Shown: piece after piece, positions 20,400-31,931 of the stretch
Layout: the number at the start of each line of letters is the position of its first letter
Position numbering within the stretch: position 1 is the first letter of the stretch
Source: Leptoclinus maculatus
Taxonomy: Eukaryota; Chordata; Actinopteri; Perciformes; Stichaeidae
NCBI GenBank assembly: GCA_032191485.1
Contig: JAVDOI010000006.1
Location: 26,862,425 to 26,926,424 of the forward strand
DNA length: 64,000 nucleotides
Reading direction: 5' to 3'
Position numbers and translations under genes: made by a program
Notes under the pieces: model-generated
What the model was told of the DNA's origin: nothing
The model's database searches: none
The model's input: the letters and a program-made list of their open reading frames with translations, nothing else

Positions 20400-22815
20400 G
20401 GATTACAGATACTTGAACCCAAAAGCACAACTCGGAGACAAAAATACAAGTTTAGTTCTTTTACTTGAGTTCAGGCACGGTCAAAACTGGGAGGTCAGTC
20501 AAACAGGCAAACAAATCCAATAAGGGTAAGTCTGCGAGCGGGAACCCATTCACGCTCTTCGGGACCATAACCCTCCGAGTCCACTAGGTATTGCAATCCT
20601 CTACCCCATCGCAGAGACTTGAGAAGGCAACGGACCGTGTAGGCAGGTGCCCCATCGATGAGCCGGTGGGGCGGAGGGGGGCTGGGGGGGTGCTGAAGGG
20701 GGCTCTCCTTGATGGGTTTTATCCTGGAGACATGGAAAGTGGGATGAATTCTCATGGATGATGGCGAAGACGGACAGCAGCAGGATTGATGATTCGAGAA
20801 ACAGGGAAAGGGCCCACGAAGCGAGGAGCCAATTTCTTGGATTCCACTCTGAGGGGAAGGTCCCGCTTAGACAGCCAGACACGTTGTCCCGGGGCATAAC
20901 GGGGTGCAGGGACGTGGCGTCTGTTGGCAGACCTTTGGTAGCGGTCGGACGAGTGCAAGAGTGTGGAGCGGGCCTGCTTCCAAGTGCGTCGGCACCGCTG
21001 GACGAATGCCTGGACTGAGGGGACACTGGCCTCTAGTTCCTGCTCCGGGAAGAGTGGTGGCTGATATCCACGGGCACACTGGAACAGTGAGAACCCGGTG
21101 GCTGAACTGGGAAGGGTGTTATGGGCATACTCGACCCACAAGAGCTGCTCAGACCAGGAGGAGGGGTTGCGGGAGGAGAGACAGCGTAAGGCTGTCTCCA
21201 TCTCCTGATTCATCCGCTCAGCCTACCCATTAGATTGTGGATGGAACCCTGATGAAAGACTGACCGTGGCTCCCAGCAGCCTGCAAAACTGACCAGAAGC
21301 GAGAGGTGAATTGTGGTCCCCGGTCGGAGACCACGTCAATGGGCAGTCCATGCAGCCGGAAAACATTTTGCAGTAATATTTTAGCAGTCTCTTTGGCAGT
21401 AGGTAACTTGGGTAGTGGAATGAGCAGAGCAGACTTGGAAAATCGATCAATGACCGTGAGAATAACTGTGTTACCGTCAGAAGGGGGTAGGCCGGTTACA
21501 AAGTCCAAAGCGATGTGGGACCAGGGATGACTAGGAACTGGCAGAGGATGAAGAAGCCCAGAGGGAGGTTGGCGAGTGCTCTTATGCTGAGAACAAACCT
21601 GGCAAGCACCGATGAACCCCTTGGTTTCTTCCTCCATGGAAGACCACCAGAAACGCTGTCTGAGCAGTGCTAGTGTGCGTCTGATCCCAGGATGGCAAGC
21701 TAGGCGGGAAGAGTGGCCCCACTGGAGGACCTGAGAGCGGAGATTGACAGGAACAAACAACTGGTTATCAGGACAAGCACTGGGGGCAGGGTGTTCGGCA
21801 TGGGAGCGCTTTACCTTGTCCTCCACCTCCCAGGTTACCACACCAATAACGCACTCAGGGCAGAGGATACCTTCAGGATGGGAAGGAGAGCTCTCTCGCT
21901 GGAACTGACGAGACAAGGCGTCGGGCTTGACATTCTTTGAACCTGGTCTGTATGAGAGTGAAAACTCAAAACGGTTAAAAAAAAAGAGCCCACCTAGCTT
22001 GACGAGAGTTCAGTCGCTTGGCCGAACGGATGTATTCTAGATTTTTGTGATCTGTCCAGACCACAAACGGCTGCTCCGCCCCCTCTAACCAGTGTCTCCA
22101 CTCCTCCAATGCCAGTTTGACCACCAACAGCTTCCGGTTCCCAATGTCATAATTCCTCTCCGCGGGGGACAGCTTCCGGGAGAAGAAGGCACATGGGTGA
22201 ACCTTTTGGTCCTCAGCCGACCGCTGAGAAAGGACCGCTCCTACACCAGTGTCTGAGGCGTCCACCTCCACAATAAACTGCCGGGCAGGATCTGGGAATA
22301 TGAGGATGGGAGCAGAGGTAAAACGTGATTTTAACTCACCAAAGGCCCCTGCTGCCGCAGAGGACCACCGGATGGGCACATGCTGGGAGGTGAGAGCGGT
22401 GAGGGGAGCAGCCACGGAACTGTAGTTACTGATGAACCGCCGATAGAAGTTTGCAAAGCCCAAAAAGCGTTGAAGTTCCTTGCGTGTGGACGGGGCGGGC
22501 CAGTCAGCAACTGCTTTGGTCTTGGCAGAGTCCATCTGGATATTACCAGCATTGAGAACAAAATCCAGGAATGATACCTCTGTGGCGTGGAACTCGCACT
22601 TCTCAGCCTTTACGAAGAGGCGATTCTCCAAAAGCCTTTGGAGGACTTGGTGTACATGGACCACATGTTCCTGTTGAGACTTCGAGAAGATAAGAATGTC
22701 ATCCAAATACACAAAAACACAAACATTGAGCATATCCCGGAGAACATCATTGACCAACCCCTGAAAGACTGCAGGGGCATTGGTGAGACCAAATGGCATA
22801 ACTAAATACTCAGGA
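20400..22815 (-). pseudogene. Gypsy-1: RT-RNase H-integrase-chromodomain of a chromodomain Ty3/Gypsy element
   Basis: Minus strand, 5' to 3': RT from MPFGLTNAP with YLDDILIF, then RNase H with VEVDAS and DHKNLEY (about 21975-22815). Next come the integrase zinc-binding region HSSRLACHPG...CQVC and core with LDFVTG and VVSDRG (21230-21916), the rest of the core and the C-terminal domain with LAPRFVGPF (20752-21213), and a chromodomain with YLVDSEGY and WVPAR (20495-20755). The chromodomain assigns it to the chromovirus branch (Sushi-ichi-like in fish). Breaks: a frameshift at a 9-T run near 21976-21984, another near 21300, a TAG for CAG near 21226, and Ser replacing the usual Trp in the chromodomain VDWEGY box. 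The 5' half of the element is missing and joins Gypsy-2 at 22815. It spans the arbitrary A/B boundary. Confidence 0.88.
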
Positions 22816-23203
22816 CTGCCAATGCGATAGATGAGTCCCGGTTCCCCTTTAGAGTCCAACACAGCCAGGACCCTGTAGGGTCCCTTCCAGTGGGGCGCAA
22901 GTTTCATGGTGTCCTCCGTAGGATTATGCAGCCATACGAGGTCTCCTTCTCGATATGGCTGATGACGTGCTGTTCCATCATAATACTGTTTTTGTTTTTC
23001 ATGGGCATCAGCACCACACTGCCTGGCACCACAAAAAACGTCTCCAGCCTTTCCGCCAGAGAGGTCACAAAGTCAGCATGAGAAAGAGGCAAGTCCAAGC
23101 GCACCATTTGCAATGGCACCAACACATCCACCGGGACACGAGCTTCCCGTCCATGAGTTAAAAAGTAAGGATTGTAGTTAGTGGAAGCATGAACCCAGGT
23201 GTT
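22816..23203 (-). pseudogene. Gypsy-2 integrase C-terminal remnant, unit B
   Basis: The minus strand gives the end of a Gypsy integrase: STNYNPYFLTHGREARVPVD, then a linker, then MKLAPHWKGPYRVLAVLD (the GPY/F motif). The frame then runs straight into Gypsy-1 RT at 22815, producing a chimeric 310-codon frame. The remainder of Gypsy-2 is deleted here: sequence switches at about 23203 to element X. Confidence 0.8.
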
Positions 23204-23503
23204 CATACCAGAGTGAAGACAGATCAAAGATTAAACACAAGCTTTATATTTGATTAGTTTTCTGATTCACCATCTGGTTTAAATAAATGTTCACTGTAGA
23301 CTGAACAACAAAAGGACCACAAACAACTTTCTTCATTTATTAGAAAGATTTGTCTTTTCATGATCTGATATTTCCCTCAATAACTTTTATTATGGAAACA
23401 ATTGTCAGAGAGAGCTGGAGAGACGAAACACTTTTTACATCATTTATCATCATTTCATTCAGTCACGTGAGGCGGATCATTCCTGAGTGTTTGAGTTTTA
23501 GGT
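23204..23503 (-). mobile_element. Element X fragment, unit B
   Basis: Matches 5606-5903 of unit A (same motifs, including the CACGTGAGGCGGATCATTCC end). It is flanked by deletion joins to Gypsy-2 on one side and to the middle of L2 on the other. Confidence 0.65.
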
Positions 23504-25570
23504 TCTCAGTCAGGATTTAGAAAGCATCATAGCACAGAGACAGCTCTGGTAAAAATTACTAATGACCTTCTAATTGCATCAGACAAAGGACTTGTCTCTG
23601 TTCTTTTCTTGTTAGACCTTAGTGCTGCGTTCGACACCATAGACCATTATATCCTGTTACAGAGACTTGAACATTATATCGGCATCAAAGGAACCGCACT
23701 GAACTGGTTTGGATCCTATTTATCGGATCGATCTCAGTTTGTATATGTAAACGATTTTATATACACCTTATATATGCTTCCTTTAGGTAATATTATCAGA
23801 GAACACTCTATAAACTTTCATTGTTATGCAGATGATACTCAATTATATATATCAATTAAACCAGATGAAACCAACCAGCTCACTAAACTACAAGCATGTC
23901 TTAAGGACATAAAAACCTGGATGACCTGCAACTTCCTGATGTTAAACTCAGACAAAACTGAAGTTATTCTACTAGGCCCAGAACACCTCCGAAATCAGTT
24001 ATCTAATGACATAGTTTCTCTAGATGGCATTGCGCTGGCATCCAGCAGCACCGTAAAGAATCTTGGAGTCATTTTTGATCAGGATTTGTCTTTTAATTCT
24101 CAGATAAAACAAATTTCTAGGACTGCCTTTTTTCACCTACGTAATATTTCAAAAATCAGGCACATCCTGTCTCAAAGCAATGCAGAGAAATTAGTTCATG
24201 CATTGGTTACCTCTAGACTAGATTACTGCAATTCGTTATTCTCAGGCTGCTCTAATAAATCTCTTAAATCTCTCCAGCTGATTCAGAATGCTGCAGCTCG
24301 TGTACTAACAAGAACTAAGAAAAGAGATCATATTAGTCCTGTATTAGCTTCTCTGCACTGGCTCCCCGTAAAATCTAGAATAGAATTTAAAATTCTTTTA
24401 CTTACCTACAAAGCCCGAACTGGTCAGGCACCATCATATCTTAAAGAGCTTATAGTACCATATTATCCTACTAGAGAGCTGCGCTCCACTAATTCAGGGT
24501 TACTTGTAGTTCCTAGAGTCTTAAAAAGTAGGATGGGAGCCAGAGCCTTCAGTTACCAAGCTCCTCTTTTGTGGAACAAGCTTCCCGTTTCAGTCCGGGG
24601 GGCAGACACACTCACCACATTTAAGAGTAAGCTCAAGACTTTCCTTTTTGATAGTGCTTATAGTTAGGGCTGGCTTAGGTCTGCCTTGGACCAGCCCTTA
24701 GACAAACTGGTATAGGCTTAGACTACAGGGGGACTTCCTAGGATACACTGAGCTCCTCTCTCCTCGTCTTCATCTCTGTCTGTATGAATTGATGTCCCAT
24801 TAATGCTCACTACTAACTCTACTTCTTCCCCGGAGTCTTTGTGCTTTCTCGCCTCACAGGTTCCCATGGATCGTGGTTTCATCTGGACCCTGGTCCTTCC
24901 ACCCGCCATGGCCCTGCTGACACCTACTACCAATTTTTATTATTAACATTATTAACCCTAATACCGTTACCACTAATGCACATTACTGACTTTGTTCCTT
25001 CCCCGGAGTCCCTGTGCTTTCTCTCCTCACAGGTTTCCATGTATCGTGGTTTCATCTGGACCCTGGTCCTTCCTCCCGCCTTAACCCTGCTGACTCCCAC
25101 TAATTAATAACACTCTTATTATTACTTGCATTACTATATCATATTACCGGTACCATTAATGCACATTATTGACCAGCTTCTTCACCAGAGTATCTGTGCT
25201 TTATCGCCTCGCAGGTACCTCTGGATCCGGGTTGTACCTGGACCTGGTCTTTTCTCCTGCCGTGGTTCTGTCATACATTTAATGTGTTGAAATTAGATTG
25301 CATTTGTTGTAATTTTGTTATGCTGTTCAACACTTGACATCTATTGCACTTCTGTCCATCCTGGGAGAGGGATCCCTCCTCTGTTGCTCTCCCTAAGGTC
25401 TCTTCCTCTTTTCTCCCCGTTAAAGGTTTTTTTTGGGGGTGTTTTTCCTGTTCCGATGTGAGGGTTCCGGGACAAGATGATGTCATGTGTACATATTGTA
25501 AAGCCCTCTGAGGCAAGTTTGTGATTTTGGGCTATACAAAATAAATTGAATTGAATTGAATTGAATTGAA
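23504..25570 (+). pseudogene. L2 LINE fragment, unit B: RT partly deleted
   Basis: Corresponds to 7860-9910 of unit A. The remaining frame is 23609-24667. Compared with A it lacks everything before QSGFRK, and it has an internal deletion at about 23754-23765 that removes the GVPQGS RT motif, so it cannot be active. Its 3' UTR retains about 70 bp (24744-24815) absent from A and C. It keeps ALNWFGSYL where A and C have SLNLFGSYL, the former being the usual fish-LINE form. The (TTGAA)n tail ends at about 25570. Confidence 0.82.
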
Positions 25571-26847
25571 TGCTGGTGTTACAATCATAAAGCAATTCAA
25601 CTACTTGATCTTCCCTTCTTTTAACTACCATTTACATGCTTTTAACTTCTTATCCCAGTTATCTGTCTAATGGACAGTGTCTTATCATGCGCACATACTG
25701 AGGCGCCAACAATTGGTCGAAGCCTCATTACATTATTTAAAATTCATAAAGACAATGCCAAAAGACAGGATGTATGGAATTATAGTCAGGACAGTCATTC
25801 AAAATGTAATCGTGGCTTTGAAACTTTGATATGCATATTTGGCACAATGTAAAACAAAAAAAGATTTTGTTCAGGTTACTTCCCCTGACATTGAGAGAAT
25901 GTTGTTGTCTCTGCCAACTGATAAACTGGCTGGTATAGACCATCTAGATGGTAAACTGTTGCGATTTGCTTCTAATCATGTATCTATTCCAATATGTCAC
26001 ATCTTCAACAAATGCTTAATGTACGGTGTATGCCCAAAGGTCTGGAAAGTGGCGAAGGTGATTCCAATACCAAAGGACAAGAAATCAGCCTTCACATGTA
26101 CAAATAGCCGTCCAATTAGTATACTCCCCATTTTGAGCAAATTATTAGAGAAAATCGTTTTCAAACAAATGCAGGATTATTTTAATCGGAATAAACTCAT
26201 TACTAGTTCCCAGCATGCATACAGACAGAGTCACTCAACAGCAACTGCCCTTGCTCAGCTAACTGATGACTGGCTGATACAGATGGACAATAAGAACATG
26301 GTCAGCACAGTCTTGCTTGACTTCAGTGCTGCATTTGATGTAATAGACCATGATATTATGATTACTAAACTTGAAAGTTATGGATTCAGCATTATGGCTC
26401 TCTCTTGGATGGTTAGTTATCTTTCTGAGAGATCGCATAGTCTTTTATAATGGTAGCTTATCAGACTGTAGATACGTTAGCTGTGGGGTTCCACAAGGAA
26501 GTTGCTTAGGCCCCTTACTCTTTTCTATTTTCACAAACGATCTCCCTTTGTCAATTAAGGATGCCAAAATGGTAATGTATGCAGATGACACGACACTGTA
26601 TAGCACTGCTTCAAACAAACAGGAACTTGCAACCATTCTGAATCAGGATCTAGAGAGAGTGTCTGATTGGGTGAAAGTGAACAAACTAGCCCTGAACATT
26701 TCTAAAACTAAAAGTATTGTTTTTGGCTCAAAGAATATACTTAATGGTGACACACAGCTTCACCTGTCAATGTTTGGTTTGGCAATTGAACAGGTCAAGA
26801 AGACTAAACTACTGGGTGTAGTGTTGGACGAACAGTTGTCGTGGTCT
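25571..26847 (+). pseudogene. LINE-2, 5' part, interrupted by Gypsy-3 (unit B)
   Basis: Same as 9911-11176 of A, with RT frames 25839-26450 and 26371-26847 sharing A's frameshift. It stops abruptly at 26847, where the Gypsy-3 LTR begins. The following LINE-2 coding sequence (A 11177-11746) does not reappear beyond Gypsy-3; only the last ~65 bp of 3' UTR does (33255-33320). Confidence 0.82.
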
Positions 26848-27263
26848 TGTCACAGCTCTGCCACTACTACTCTGTCCTTTTCACCTCTCACTCACCTAAT
26901 CAGCTCATTCAGCGCACCTGGCTGCCACTCTCACCTCATCAAGCTCACTACTCTCACCTGCTCACCCTGCTTCTGCCACTATTTAAGCCCCAGCCTTACA
27001 CACACTCACTGCCAGATCGTTCTCCGCTTCCATGCAAGACTTTCCCGCGCACCCCTTTGGACTGATTCCCTGTTACCGACCCTGCCTGTTTTGGACTACC
27101 CCGCCTTGCCTCTGCCCCGGTAATTCACCCAGCCTTCCGTTCCTGACCACGAGATCCTGCCATCTGTTTTCTGTGATTCTCCTTCCTGTGAGAAATAAAA
27201 CTGTAGTTAAAATTACCTCTGGTGTCCGTCGTACTGCGCCTGGGTCCTACATTACCCGTTACA
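26848..27263 (+). repeat. Gypsy-3 5' LTR
   Basis: A 416-bp LTR starting TGTCACAG and ending CGTTACA. It contains TATTTAAG (about 26980), a likely TATA-type promoter motif, and GAAATAAAAC near 27190, a likely poly(A) signal. Its 3' two-thirds recurs at 31390-31676. Confidence 0.85.
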
Positions 27264-27281
27264 GTACGATCTGGCCATAAC

Positions 27282-28286
27282 ATGGAGCCAGCAGACGACA
27301 CTACATCACAGGCCCGGTTCGCCGTGATTGAAGAGACGATCCAGCGACACGAAACCCTGGTGGTCTCCAACACCGCTGAGGTTCGCCACACCCTGGCGAA
27401 TCAGAACCAGATCCTCACCGCCTTGATCGAGAAGGTACAGCAACTCGCGGCAGCCACAGCTCAGACCAGCGCGGCGTGGCCACCGCCTCCTGCTCCGATT
27501 CTCGCTGGCATTGATCCAGGACTTTCTACGGCGGTCTCGGAGCCCCGGGTAGGGGAGCCGGAACGTTACGCTGGGGATCCTGAGGGTTGCAACGCATTCC
27601 TGACGAACTGTTCCATCCTGTTTGCGTTGCAACCCCGCACCTTTTCTTCAGAAGACGCCAGGGTGGCGTTTACCGTCAACCACCTGACGGGGAGAGCTCG
27701 CCTGTGGGGAACGGCGGAATGGGATCGCCGTACTCCTGCCTGTGCCTCCTTCCAGTCCTTCTCCGACGAGCTCCGCAAGGTCTTCGGAGTGGTATCCATG
27801 GGACCGGACGTCACCGGAGGGCTAATGAGACTTCAGCAGGGCCACCGATCGGTCACGGATTACGCCATCGACTTCCCGACCAAGGCACGATTAAGTTTGT
27901 GGAACACGGACGCCCAGTGTGACGCGTATCTGCTCGGTTTGGCAGATTACGTCAAGGATGAACTCATCTCGTTCAAGCTGCCCACATCTCTGGATGGACT
28001 AATTGAGATAACTACCAGCTTGGATCGCCGCATCCAGGTTCGACGGTCGGCAAGGCGTCGGGAACCGTCAAGCCAGGGGCAACCAGTTCACCTTCCTCGT
28101 GCTGCCGTTCCGGAGTACACGTCGACTCTGCGGTTTCCTCAAGAGAGCGAACCCATGCAAGTGGGACGTACTGGACTATCTACGGAGGAACGGGAGCGGC
28201 GTCGACGAGGAAATCTCTGCATGTACTGTGGCCAGGCGGGTCATTATGCTCACAATTGCCCGTTAAAAGCCCGGGCTCGCCAGTAA
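27282..28286 (+). CDS. Gypsy-3 Gag
   Basis: An intact 334-aa frame from the Met of MEPADD (27282); an upstream in-frame Met at 27222 lies inside the LTR and is not used. It has an N-terminal coiled-coil-like segment, then the Gag capsid-type region (AFTVNHLTGRARLWG), then a basic stretch. It ends in one CCHC zinc knuckle, C-X2-C-X4-H-X4-C (CMYCGQAGHYAHNC, 28218-28259), that would bind RNA. This layout matches Sushi-ichi/PEG10-type Gag. The next frame (pol) is -1 relative to gag and overlaps it, suggesting programmed frameshifting, but I see no canonical heptamer. Confidence 0.85.
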   Translation: MEPADDTTSQARFAVIEETIQRHETLVVSNTAEVRHTLANQNQILTALIEKVQQLAAATAQTSAAWPPPPAPILAGIDPGLSTAVSEPRVGEPERYAGDPEGCNAFLTNCSILFALQPRTFSSEDARVAFTVNHLTGRARLWGTAEWDRRTPACASFQSFSDELRKVFGVVSMGPDVTGGLMRLQQGHRSVTDYAIDFPTKARLSLWNTDAQCDAYLLGLADYVKDELISFKLPTSLDGLIEITTSLDRRIQVRRSARRREPSSQGQPVHLPRAAVPEYTSTLRFPQESEPMQVGRTGLSTEERERRRRGNLCMYCGQAGHYAHNCPLKARARQ

Positions 28287-31200
28287 GAGAGGAAGTGCTG
28301 GTGAGCCGAGCAGTTTCCCAACCATCCGCCTGTCAACGACCTCTTTTCCACGCCCAGCTACTGTTGACCGGGGGCTCCCATACTATTTCCACTTTTCTGG
28401 ATTCTGGAGCAGACGCTTCCATAATGGACGAGGAACTCGTTGCCCAGTTGGGGATCGGCCGGATACCTCTCCCCCAGGCGGTTCCAGCCAGCGCCCTGGA
28501 CGGTCATCTTCTGGGAACCAAACCGTTCCAGTCCACATGTTGCTGTCTGGCAACCACCACGAGACCATCAGCTTCCACATCCTGCAAACCCCTCACATCC
28601 CCCTCATTCTGGGATACCCTTGGCTGCGTCGACACAACCCTCACATCGACTGGACTACGGGGGCGTTTCGGGGTTGGAGTCAGTCCTGTCACCTAGTCTG
28701 CCTGAAGCACGCCGCCGTTTCAAGAGTTGCCGCGCTCACCAATTCCATGTCTGAGCTTACGGGGGTTCCCGCGGAATACTTGGACTTTAAAGATGTTTTC
28801 AACAAATCCAAGGCCATGTCTCTGCCTCCTCACCGGCCTTATGATTGTGCCATCGACCTCCATCCTGGTACGTTCCCACCTAAGGGGCGCCTTTATTCCC
28901 AATCGGCTCCTGAAAGAGAAGCTATGGACAAATATATTAACGACTCCCTGGCTTCTGGTCTCATACGCCCCTCGTCCTCTCCCACAGGGGCTGGTTTCTT
29001 CTTTGTGGAGAAGAAGGACAAGACTCTCAGACCCTGCATCGACTACCGGGGCTTAAACGAAATCGCGGTTAAGAACCGGTACCCCTTGCCACTCATCGCG
29101 ATGGCCTTCGAGCTACTTCAAGGAGCCACCATCTTCTCCAAGCTCGACCTCCGCAACGCCTATCACCTGGTTCGGATCAGAGAAGGGGATGAGTGGAAAA
29201 CGGCATTCAATATACCTAAGGGACATTACGAGTACCTCGTGATGCCCTTTGGCTTAACCAATGCCCCCGCCATCTTCCAGGCCCTGGTTAACGACGTACT
29301 CCGGGACATGTTGGACCGGTACGTATTTGTCTACCTCGATGACATCTTGATCTTCTCAAAGAACCAGGAGGAACATGTGCACCACGTCCAGTCCGTGCTT
29401 CAACGCCTTCTAGAGAACTCCCTGTTTGTCAAGGCGGAGAAGTGCGAGTTTCATGTTCCTACGATTTCATTCCTGGGATATATCATTTCCCAGGGCAGTA
29501 TCCTGATGGACCCCGCTAAGGTTGCTGCCGTCACCACCTGGCCTGTCCCAAACTCCCGCAAGAAACTTCAATGTTTCCTGGGGTTCGCCAACTTCTATCG
29601 GAGGTTCATCAGGAGTTTCAGCACGGTTGCTTCCCCACTCGCCGCCCTCACCTCCTCCAAGATTCCTTTCGTGTGGACTTCTGCAGCCGAGGAGGCTTTC
29701 CAGAACCTGAAGTCCAGGTTCACCTCAGCACCCATCCTCCAAGTCCCGGATCCGGACAGACAATTTGTGGTGGAGGTCTATGCCTCTGACATAGGAGTTG
29801 GGGGGGTTCTGTCCCAGCGCTCGGCCACAGACCTGAAGCTCCATCCCTGCGCCTTTTTCTCACGTCGGCTTTCCCCCGCCGAGAGAAACTATGACATTGG
29901 TAACCGGGAACTACTAGCAGTGAAGCTGGCCCTGGAGGAGTGGCGGCATTGGTTGGAGGGGACCAAGCTCCCATTTCTGGTGTGGACGGATCATAAGAAC
30001 CTGGAGTACATCCGCACAGCCAAGAAACTCAATTCCCGACAGGCCAGGTGGTCATTATTCTTCACCCGGTTCGACTTCACGCTCTCCTATCGCCCTGGGT
30101 CCCGCAATGTCAAGCCTGATGCCCTTTCCCGTCAGTTCCAGGGGGAGGAGGAACCTACCTCTAGCTCCCCGCCCATCCTTCCTGCCTCCTGCCAAGTAGC
30201 CGTCCTCACCTGGGAGATTGAGGAAACAGTGAGAGCCGCTACTAGGGGTCAAGCCGGTCCCAGCGCATGCCCCCCTAACCGCCTGTTCGTCCCTCAAGGC
30301 CTTCGGTCCGACGTTCTCCAGTGGGCACATTCCTCCAGACTTACCTGCCATCCGGGCATTCAGAGGACCCAGGACGTCCTGCGGCAGCGCTTCTGGTGGG
30401 TCTCGCTGAACAAAGACACCAGGGAGTTCATCAACGCCTGCCCAGTGTGCAACCAACATAAGCCTTCTCACCAGGCTCCGGCCGGCCTCCTGCGGCCTCT
30501 CCCTGTGCCTCATCGTCCGTGGTCCCACATCTCCCTGGACTTTGTCACTGGACTACCTCCATCTGAGGGCCACACCGCCATTCTGACAGTGGTCGACAGA
30601 TTCAGTAAGCTGGCCCATTTCATTCCCCTACCCAAACTCCCATCTGCTAAGGAGACAGCAGAACTCATCTCCCTGCATGTCTTCCGCCTGCATGGAATTC
30701 CAGTCGACGTTGTCTCCGACCGAGGACCTCAGTTCACCTCCATCTTCTGGAGGGAATTCTGCGCTCTGCTGGGGGCCACAGTCAGTCTGTCCTCTGGGTT
30801 TCACCCCCAGTCCAATGGGCAGACGGAGAGGAAGAATCAGGAGATGGAGACAGCCCTCCGCTGCATGGTCTCCCAGAACCCGGCCTCCTGGTCCCGCCAG
30901 TTGATGTGGGTGGAGTACGCGCATAACACCCTGACCAGCTCCGCCACCGGCATGTCACCTTTCTAGTGTGCCTATGGGTTCCAGCCACCTCTGTTCCCCG
31001 CATTGGAGAAGGAGGTGTCCTGCCCTTCCGTCCAGACATTCATCCGCCGCTGCCGCCAGACCTGGGCAAGGGCACGAGCTACCCTGCTCCGGTCTGCGGA
31101 CCGCTATGCAACAGCGGCTAACCGACACCGCACTCCAGCCCCCATCTACCAGGTGGGTCAGAGGGTGTGGTTGTCAACCCGGGACCTACCCTTGCGGGTA

Positions 31201-31536
31201 GAGTCCAAGAAGCTGGGGCCAAGATTCATCGGGCCTTTTGAGATCGAGAGAATCATCAACCCGGCGGCAGTGAGGCTTAAGCTCCCCAGGGCCATGCGCA
31301 TACATCCCACGTTCCACGTTTCCAAGGTCAGACCTGTCCGGGAGAGTCCCTTGGTGCCGGCTGCTCCGCCTCCCCCGCCTCCACCGCCGCCACTATTTAA
31401 GCCCCAGCCTTACACACACTCACTGCCAGATCGTTCTCCGCTTCCATGCAAGACTTTCCCGCACACTCTTTGGACTGATTCCCTGTTACCGACCCTGCCT
31501 GTTTTGGACTACCCCTCCTTGCCTCTGCCCTGGTAA
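28256..31536 (+). pseudogene. Gypsy-3 Pol, broken in several places
   Basis: Protease with DSGAD lies at about 28400 in the first frame. A frameshift near 28525 leads to the main frame 28537-30966. That frame has RT with YLDDIL (Y at 29332), the thumb FLGFANFYRRFI, and RNase H where the first catalytic Asp of VDAS is Tyr (VYAS, 29779-29781). Integrase follows with HSSRLTCHPG...CPVCNQHK, then LDFVTG, VVSDRG and QTERKNQE as D, D, E. A TAG replaces CAG at 30964-30966. Beyond it the same frame continues with the GPY/F motif (LGPRFIGPF) and HPTFHVSKV, then a proline run reads directly into LTR sequence at 31390. No chromodomain is left. Confidence 0.88.
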
Positions 31537-31676
31537 TTCACCCAGCCTTCCGTTCCTGACCACGAGATCCTGCCATCTGTTCTCTGTGATTCTGCTTCCT
31601 GTGAGAAATAAAACTCTAGTTAAAATTACCTCTGGTGTCCGTCGTACTGCGCCTGGGTCCTACATTACCCGTTACA
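31390..31676 (+). repeat. Gypsy-3 3' LTR, 5' truncated
   Basis: Matches the 5' LTR from its CACTATTTAAGCCCC motif onward and ends CGTTACA. About 130 bp of LTR, plus the chromodomain and polypurine region, are missing. The deletion join falls at GCC(A)CTATTTAAG, where pol sequence (CCGCCGCCAC) and LTR share a few bases. Confidence 0.85.
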
Positions 31677-31931
31677 GTCAACACTTCAGCTGCCAACTTC
31701 CTGGTTAGACATGATGAATCAGAGTTTATGTACAAATAAAACTTCACATTATCCTCAAACAAAGTTAATAAACAATACAGCTGGCTGTACTGATCTCTTC
31801 TGATGTCACGCTGAGTGTAGATGAAACACTCGGTTCTGTGGTCTCTGAGATAAGCATTGAGGGGAAAAGGACAAACCAAGCCACGAACGGCCCAGAATAG
31901 CAATTTTTACAACTGTGTGATGATAAATACC

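Larger units (their letters stand above)
1..22242. repeat. Tandem segmental duplication, unit A
   Basis: The sequence starting at position 1 recurs at 22243 and at 46002 in the same orientation, with the same order of transposons and the same SRCR gene. The unit boundaries are arbitrary because the window opens inside the repeat. Unit A is distinguished by a 2.74-kb insertion (2211-4953), a missing piece of Gypsy-2 between 599 and 600 (about 335 bp compared with 46601-46934), and an SRCR gene with three rather than four SRCR exons. Very high identity to the other units implies recent duplication, or continuing exchange between units. Confidence 0.93.
26848..31676 (+). mobile_element. Gypsy-3: near full-length chromodomain-type Ty3/Gypsy LTR retrotransposon
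   Basis: A 5' LTR, gag, pol (protease, RT, RNase H, integrase) and a shortened 3' LTR are all in order on the plus strand. It is related to Gypsy-1 (same HYEYLVMPFGLTNAP, HPCAFFSR and HPTFHVSK motifs) but distinct. It occurs only in unit B, inside LINE-2. No target duplication is visible because the sequence after the 3' LTR is not the continuation of LINE-2. The element is dead: protease-region frameshift, RNase H active-site change, nonsense codon, and loss of the chromodomain and the start of the 3' LTR. Five-prime and 3' LTR overlap differ at roughly 8-9 positions in 288 by hand count. Confidence 0.9.

Noticed and set aside
26841..27123. Plus-strand frames through the 5' LTR (LINE-2 frame continuing to 27123, 74-codon frame at 26841)
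   Set aside because: They are read-through from LINE-2 into LTR sequence, not genes.
27306..27632. 108-codon minus frame opposite gag
   Set aside because: Shadow of the gag frame, which has the CCHC motif.
28720..30924. Several 60-157 codon minus frames inside Gypsy-3 pol
   Set aside because: Antisense shadows of the GC-rich pol frame with no family resemblance.
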